Shown here piece after piece: positions 23,934 to 27,358 of a stretch of DNA of 27,358 nt. Origin of the DNA: an uncultured Prosthecobacter sp. (GTDB lineage: Bacteria > Verrucomicrobiota > Verrucomicrobiia > Verrucomicrobiales > Verrucomicrobiaceae); the NCBI GenBank assembly GCA_947523045.1, contig CANNUR010000011.1:1-27358 (forward strand), written 5' to 3'. Within the stretch, counting starts at the first letter, position 1. Each line of letters begins with the position of its first letter. The notes below the pieces were generated by a model. It had not been told where the DNA came from and did no database searches. It saw only the letters and a program-made list of their open reading frames with translations. Position numbers and translations under genes: made by a program.

Positions 23934-24236
23934 ATGGACGAAGAACCCGTGCCGCTGCCGATCACGAACGAGCTCGACCTGCATGCCTTCCGGCCGAACG
24001 AGGTCGGCAGCCTGCTCGAGGAGTACTTTCGCGAATGCCGCCGACTCGGCCTCCAGGAGGTGCGCGTCATCCACGGCAAGGGCACGGGCGCCCTGCGCCA
24101 GGGCGTGCACGCCCGGCTGGCCCAGCTCGAGGACGTGATCGATTGGGCCTGGCCCGCCGGAGCGCTGTCCGGCGGCTGGGGCGCCACCTGGGTGCGGCTG
24201 CGACCGCTGCCGGAAAATGACGGAGCGACGGAATAA
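23934..24236 (+). CDS. Small stand-alone Smr-domain protein
   Basis: 100 residues. The family signatures are ELDLHAF (about 14-20) and VIHGKGTGALRQGV (about 44-57), the LDLH and HGxGxG motifs of the Smr domain first described at the C-terminus of MutS2. Smr domains bind or nick nucleic acid, and stand-alone ones have been tied to ribosome rescue and RNA cleavage. The start is set at the ATG at 23934 (MDEEPVPLP), because the upstream extension overlaps the permease gene and has no similarity. The peroxiredoxin gene follows after 33 bp and may be cotranscribed. Confidence 0.85.
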   Translation: MDEEPVPLPITNELDLHAFRPNEVGSLLEEYFRECRRLGLQEVRVIHGKGTGALRQGVHARLAQLEDVIDWAWPAGALSGGWGATWVRLRPLPENDGATE

Positions 24237-24251
24237 AGCGCGGCCCGGCAC

Positions 24252-24276
24252 GTTTCATGGAAACACGCCATGAAAC
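24252..24276 (+). promoter_or_regulatory. Inverted repeat covering the peroxiredoxin start codon
   Basis: GTTTCAT (24252-24258) is the exact reverse complement of ATGAAAC (24270-24276), which contains the start codon. An alternative hairpin, GTTTC-ATG-GAAAC (24252-24264), uses the same left arm. The two structures are mutually exclusive, one covering and one freeing the ATG. This could be a small translational switch or chance. Confidence 0.3.
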
Positions 24277-24785
24277 TCGCCAATCTCTTCGCCTCCCTCC
24301 TCCTCGCCGTCAGCCTGCACGCCGGCCAGGGCGAAAAAGTCAGCCTGCCCGCACCCGATGTCGCCGGTCCGAACCAGGACGGCAAGCTGGTGAAATTCAG
24401 CGAGGTCTACGCCAAGGGACCGACCGTGGTGTTCTTCTATCCGAAGGCGAACACCCCGGGCTGCACGAAGCAAGCCTGCTCGCTGCGCGATGCCTTTGCC
24501 GACCTGAGCAAGCAGGGCGTGCAGGTGCTCGGTGTCTCCTTCGACAAGCCGGAAGCGCAGAAAAAATTCCGCGCCGATTTCACCCTCCCCTACGACCTCA
24601 TCGCAGACCCTGAAGGCAAGATCGTCGATGCCTTCGGCGTCAAGCGCCTGGAGCGCGGCACGATGACCCTCGCCGCCCGCCAGGCCTTCCTGGTCAAGGA
24701 CGGCAAGATTGTCTGGAAGGACGTGCAGGCCTCGACCGACCAGCAGGCCGCCGACATCCAGCGCGTGCTCGCGGAAGCGAAGTGA
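24270..24785 (+). CDS. Secreted peroxiredoxin, BCP/AhpC-TSA family
   Basis: 171 residues with a signal peptide (MKLANLFASLLLAVSLHA). The thioredoxin-fold core contains VVFFYPKANTPGCTKQACSLRD, with the peroxidatic Cys65 and the resolving Cys70 spaced as in atypical 2-Cys BCP enzymes (C-x4-C). It reduces hydrogen peroxide and organic hydroperoxides; the signal peptide places it in the periplasm, where it would complement the exported superoxide dismutase nearby. The upstream gene encodes an Smr protein. The stop lies seven bases from the convergent stop of the next gene, with no clear terminator between. Confidence 0.92.
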   Translation: MKLANLFASLLLAVSLHAGQGEKVSLPAPDVAGPNQDGKLVKFSEVYAKGPTVVFFYPKANTPGCTKQACSLRDAFADLSKQGVQVLGVSFDKPEAQKKFRADFTLPYDLIADPEGKIVDAFGVKRLERGTMTLAARQAFLVKDGKIVWKDVQASTDQQAADIQRVLAEAK

Positions 24786-24792
24786 GGCCGCT

Positions 24793-25638
24793 TCAGGCCA
24801 CCGGCCGGCTGCGCCTCTTGCGCAGCCACTGGACGAGGCCAATCGCCAATCCCGCGATTCCGCCAAAGAGCGCGGAACGACCCACACTGCCCAAGTCAAA
24901 TCCGTCCAGTACCGAACCCGGCACGCGCGGATTGGCCGCCAAGGCGGCATTTTTCCACGCCCGTGCCGCCGTCTCGGCCCACTGGCGGTCCGCGGCGCTG
25001 GTGTAGGCGGAGTAGGCGTAAAAATTCACCATGCGACCGTTCACGGGTGCCACCACGGCGGCGCAAACCTGGCGCGAGCGCCCCTTGGGCATGTTTACAT
25101 TCATGGCCAGGGTGAAGCCAAGGGCCATCTCGTTATCTTCAAAAAAGCCCAGCACGGCGGTGTCGCTCACCGAGAGGTCAAGGTCGACTCCCTGCTGCTC
25201 GGCGATCTTCGCCTTGCCCGAAGCGATCAACTTCTGAGTTTCCTCATCCAGCTTGGCCCGCAGCCCTTCCATTTCCTTCTTCATGGCCGAGCGTGCGTCT
25301 TGAAAGGCGCGCTCGCTGATTTCCTGAGACTCGAGCTGTTTCGTCGATTGCAGGGCAAAATGCCGGGCGGCCTCCTCAATCTCCCCGGCGCGCAGCTTGG
25401 CGACGACTTCCGGCGGGGCGAACGAAGCCAAACGACGGTTGGTTGGCGGCAACATGGCCTCGTTGACTTCATCATACAGCGGCAGAACCCGGTCCGACCG
25501 CTCAAAGCCTTCGGGCGCAGGGATCAACAGCGATCGTCCGCCGACCTCGACGGTGACGGGCTCTGTCGCCAAAACCGGTCCGGCCAGCAGGAACCAGCCT
25601 GCCGCCCAGCCCAGCCTCCGAGTCTTTTTGAGATGCAT
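24793..25638 (-). CDS. Membrane-anchored exported protein of unknown function
   Basis: 281 residues. It has an N-terminal signal segment (MHLKKTRRLGWAAGWFLLAGPVLA), then a charged helical region (about 84-150) likely to form a coiled coil. A beta-rich part follows (DTAVLGFFEDNEMALGFTLAMN), then a C-terminal membrane helix (about 255-272) with a basic tail (RKRRSR). The protein therefore probably sits in the periplasm anchored by its C-terminus. I do not recognise a family with known function. The start at 25638 is chosen because AGGAGG lies eight bases upstream (25647-25652 on the plus strand as CCTCCT), a strong ribosome binding site; two ATGs further up lack one. Confidence 0.8.
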   Translation of the reverse strand: MHLKKTRRLGWAAGWFLLAGPVLATEPVTVEVGGRSLLIPAPEGFERSDRVLPLYDEVNEAMLPPTNRRLASFAPPEVVAKLRAGEIEEAARHFALQSTKQLESQEISERAFQDARSAMKKEMEGLRAKLDEETQKLIASGKAKIAEQQGVDLDLSVSDTAVLGFFEDNEMALGFTLAMNVNMPKGRSRQVCAAVVAPVNGRMVNFYAYSAYTSAADRQWAETAARAWKNAALAANPRVPGSVLDGFDLGSVGRSALFGGIAGLAIGLVQWLRKRRSRPVA

Positions 25639-25646
25639 GCCGGCAT

Positions 25647-25652
25647 CCTCCT
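25647..25652 (-). promoter_or_regulatory. Strong Shine-Dalgarno site (AGGAGG)
   Basis: AGGAGG on the minus strand, eight bases before the ATG at 25638, decides the start of the membrane-anchored unknown protein. It stands out because few other genes in this window have a recognisable ribosome binding site. Confidence 0.7.
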
Positions 25653-25730
25653 CATGGGCCATTTCGGAGTCAAGCCACAAACCCGAATCCCAGTTGAATC
25701 CCGCCCTGCGCCGTTTCAGGGTGACGGTTC

Positions 25731-26360
25731 ATGGCCAAAATCCGCATCCGCAACCTCGGCAAAGTCGTCGCCTGGCTGATCCGTGCCATCGGGACCACGC
25801 TGCGCTTCGAGGTCGAGGACCGCGCCGGCGCCTTTGCGAGGGGCCGCCCGGGCTGGATCTGGGCCTTCTGGCACAACCGGATGTTCGTCATCCCCTACAT
25901 CCACGACCGCTGGTTCGCCCACATCCCCGGCGCCATTCTGTCGAGCCCGAGCGGCGATGGCCAGATCATCGCCGATGCCTGCGCCGAGTTCGGCTTTGAA
26001 GCCGCGCGCGGCTCCAGCTCGAAGCCGCAGAAGGGCCTCGGCGCCCTCATCCTGCTGGCGGAAAAGGTCAAGGAGGGACGCGATGTCGGCATCACGCCCG
26101 ACGGTCCGCGCGGCCCGTGCTACGAGCTGCAGCCGGGCCTGCTCAAGCTCGCCCAGCTCACCGGCGGTGCCATCGTGCCGGTACGGGTGGAATACCGCCG
26201 CGCCCTGCGCTTCAAGACCTGGGATGCCTTCCTGCTGCCCCTGCCCTTCTCGCGGGTGAAGGTCATCTTCGAACCGCTCGTCACCGTGCCGCGCAAGCTC
26301 GACGAGGCGGCCTTCGAGGAGCACCGGCTCGCCCTGCAGACGGTGCTCGGGCGGGATTGA
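25731..26360 (+). CDS. Lysophospholipid acyltransferase family protein (DUF374-like)
   Basis: 209 residues. The acyltransferase motifs are FWHNRM with the likely catalytic His48, SPSGDGQIIADA (72-83), GFEAARGSSSK (88-98) and ITPDGPRGP (121-129). This set defines the DUF374 branch of the LPLAT superfamily, often found near lipid A or lipopolysaccharide genes. It probably transfers an acyl chain to a membrane lipid precursor at the inner membrane. The hydrophobic N-terminus (about 10-22) may be a membrane contact. It is divergent from the unknown membrane-anchored gene (92 bp). Confidence 0.9.
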   Translation: MAKIRIRNLGKVVAWLIRAIGTTLRFEVEDRAGAFARGRPGWIWAFWHNRMFVIPYIHDRWFAHIPGAILSSPSGDGQIIADACAEFGFEAARGSSSKPQKGLGALILLAEKVKEGRDVGITPDGPRGPCYELQPGLLKLAQLTGGAIVPVRVEYRRALRFKTWDAFLLPLPFSRVKVIFEPLVTVPRKLDEAAFEEHRLALQTVLGRD

Positions 26361-26379
26361 GGCACCGCCAACCCAACAC

Positions 26380-26437
26380 CGCGCTGTGGCCAGCGCGCCT
26401 ACGCCTCATCAGGAATCACCGGGGTCGCTGCCCCCGG
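26380..26437. terminator. Two hairpins between convergent genes
   Basis: CGCGCTG (26380-26386) pairs with CAGCGCG (26391-26397) around a TGGC loop. CCGGGG (26419-26424) pairs with CCCCGG (26432-26437). Both are in the 114-bp gap between the acyltransferase stop and the hydrolase stop. Neither is followed by a T-run; they may act as bidirectional stops or 3'-end structures. Confidence 0.45.
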
Positions 26438-26474
26438 CTCCAGCGAATCCTTCCCGTACTTTCGGGCAGACCCC

Positions 26475-27218
26475 TCACTCCACGATTTCACCGACCAGCA
26501 GCAGCGCGCCGGGGTGGAAGGCAGTGCCGGCAAAGCGCTCGGGCTTGTCGATCGTCTGCTGGCGCTGGGCGAGGATCTTGGCCTTGTCGGGCGACTCCGG
26601 ATGCAGCTCGATGCGCACCGTGTGCACGGTGTCGGCCAGGTCGGTGCCCACCACGAAGCTGCTCAGGCGGTGGTAGGTGCCATAGGCGTCGAAACGCGGC
26701 ACCACGCGCGGCGGCTGGTCATCGAGCGTCACGGTCACCTGACCGCTGTCGGGACCGATGACGTCGTAGATCGCGCAGCGCGTGCCCTTGAAGCGGAAGC
26801 TCAGCGCCTCGCCGGGCTTCACCGCCTGATGCAGGGAGGTCAGGCGGTTGGCCCAGCGCTTGCCAAAGGCGTCCGTCTGCGGGTCGAGGCGACGGAACCC
26901 GGCGCTGACCATCGACGCCCGGATCGGCACCAGCGCCGCGCGCTCGTAGTTGTCGGCCTTGAGCGGCGCGGCCAGGGCGTGCGCACCCGGCTTGGCGGAA
27001 GCGGCCTCGATCGGACCGAGCGAGCGGGCCACGGCCTGCAGGTAGAGCTCGTGGCCGGTCTCCGGGTGCGGGTGCACGCTGTCGGGGGCGAAGACAAACT
27101 TGTCACCCGACGCCTGCTTTTCCGCATCGGTCTTCGGCAGCTTGGCGCGCCACTCCAGCTTGCCCTCGCGCGCCTTGGCGGCCCCGGGCAGTGGCTCACA
27201 TCCCTTCCTGTTCACCAC
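26475..27218 (-). pseudogene. C-terminal part of an SGNH/GDSL-type hydrolase (N-terminus missing)
   Basis: The open frame gives up to 247 residues from a GTG at 27218, but real similarity seems to begin only near AREGKLEWRAKLPKTDAEK (about 27165 leftward). Next comes FAPDSVHPHPETGHELYLQA, whose Asp46 and His49 form the C-terminal DxxH catalytic motif of SGNH esterases. A beta-sandwich-like domain follows (LSFRFKGTRCAIYDVIGPDSGQ). The catalytic serine block (GDS) and the following Gly and Asn blocks should lie about 150 residues upstream and are absent. Instead, the opposite strand there encodes part of MenE. The fragment is therefore broken in this sequence. Whether the genome itself or only the assembly is broken cannot be decided here. 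Confidence 0.7.
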
Positions 27219-27358
27219 GTAGCCGGGCTCCAGGTCCTCACCCGCTCGGTGGTGGCCGCGCTCGACCGGCTGGTCTGGGAGGGCACTGGCCCCGAATCAT
27301 TCGCCGACGCAGCGCGTCAACTCCGCCGAGGAGTCCCCCACTACCTCTCCCTCGTGCC
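27171..27358 (+). CDS. Internal fragment of O-succinylbenzoate-CoA ligase (MenE-like), cut at both ends
   Basis: The frame from 27171 reads RLGGPGQWLTSLPVHHVAGL and continues QVLTRSVVA, then FADAARQL and PHYLSLV up to the window edge. This closely matches the adenylation-domain region of MenE, especially the actinobacterial form (RLGGPG-W-LALP-HH-AGLQVL-RS-VAG). MenE activates O-succinylbenzoate with CoA in menaquinone synthesis. The first ~100 residues should precede position 27171, but that DNA encodes the hydrolase on the other strand. The fragment has no start and continues beyond 27358. Confidence 0.65.

Noticed and set aside
26475..27218. Complete 247-residue hydrolase starting at GTG 27218
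   Set aside because: Only the C-terminal DxxH block of the SGNH fold is present. The serine block is missing, and the first ~15 residues are antisense to a MenE fragment.

Overview
This looks like ordinary high-GC chromosomal DNA from a member of the Verrucomicrobiota, or at least the PVC superphylum. The best evidence is the large secreted protein at 15580-19062, a beta-propeller "membrane-bound dehydrogenase" module with a C-terminal CXXCH haem domain, a fusion found almost only in Planctomycetes and Verrucomicrobia. A secreted five-bladed-propeller glycosidase-like protein and abundant palindromic intergenic repeats fit the same origin. The assignment is by recognition, not by database search.

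Layout. Positions 1-63 are the tail of an unidentified gene in AT-richer DNA. Positions 64-2132 hold no convincing gene: they carry a palindromic repeat, a palindrome-rich module, a 43-bp tandem array and the first copy of a long direct repeat. A HerA/DUF87-type ATPase gene (2133-4541, minus) lies between two copies of that direct repeat (1644-2017 and 4767-5140), which match exactly over about 300 bp. Next come a translationally coupled lipoprotein-maf pair (minus), a PmtA-like methyltransferase (plus), and a three-gene minus-strand operon (ABC exporter, HlyD adaptor, TolC outer membrane protein) with overlapping or abutting genes. uvrB (plus) converges on a secreted glycosidase-like gene (minus), which is divergent from the haem-dehydrogenase gene. 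The latter contains an in-frame palindromic repeat insertion, and a related palindrome lies just after its stop. A minus-strand run then encodes an amino-acid permease, a Tat-exported Fe/Mn superoxide dismutase, an unknown secreted protein and a short PaaK-like adenylating enzyme. Then follow a small Smr-domain protein and a secreted peroxiredoxin (plus), an anchored protein of unknown function (minus) and a lysophospholipid-type acyltransferase (plus).

The right edge is suspicious. The C-terminal part of an SGNH/GDSL hydrolase (minus) and an internal piece of an O-succinylbenzoate-CoA ligase (MenE, plus) meet head to head at about 27170-27190, each without its N-terminal part. This is either a rearrangement breakpoint or a chimeric assembly join.

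Most genes are housekeeping or envelope functions. The transport operon forms one machine across the cell envelope, while the superoxide dismutase and peroxiredoxin both detoxify oxygen species outside the cytoplasm. The most notable observations are the repeat insertion inside a coding sequence, the 43-bp array, the identical direct repeats around the ATPase gene, an ABC ATPase lacking several catalytic residues, and a superoxide dismutase with altered second-sphere residues. I see no tRNA, rRNA, CRISPR array or recognisable transposase.
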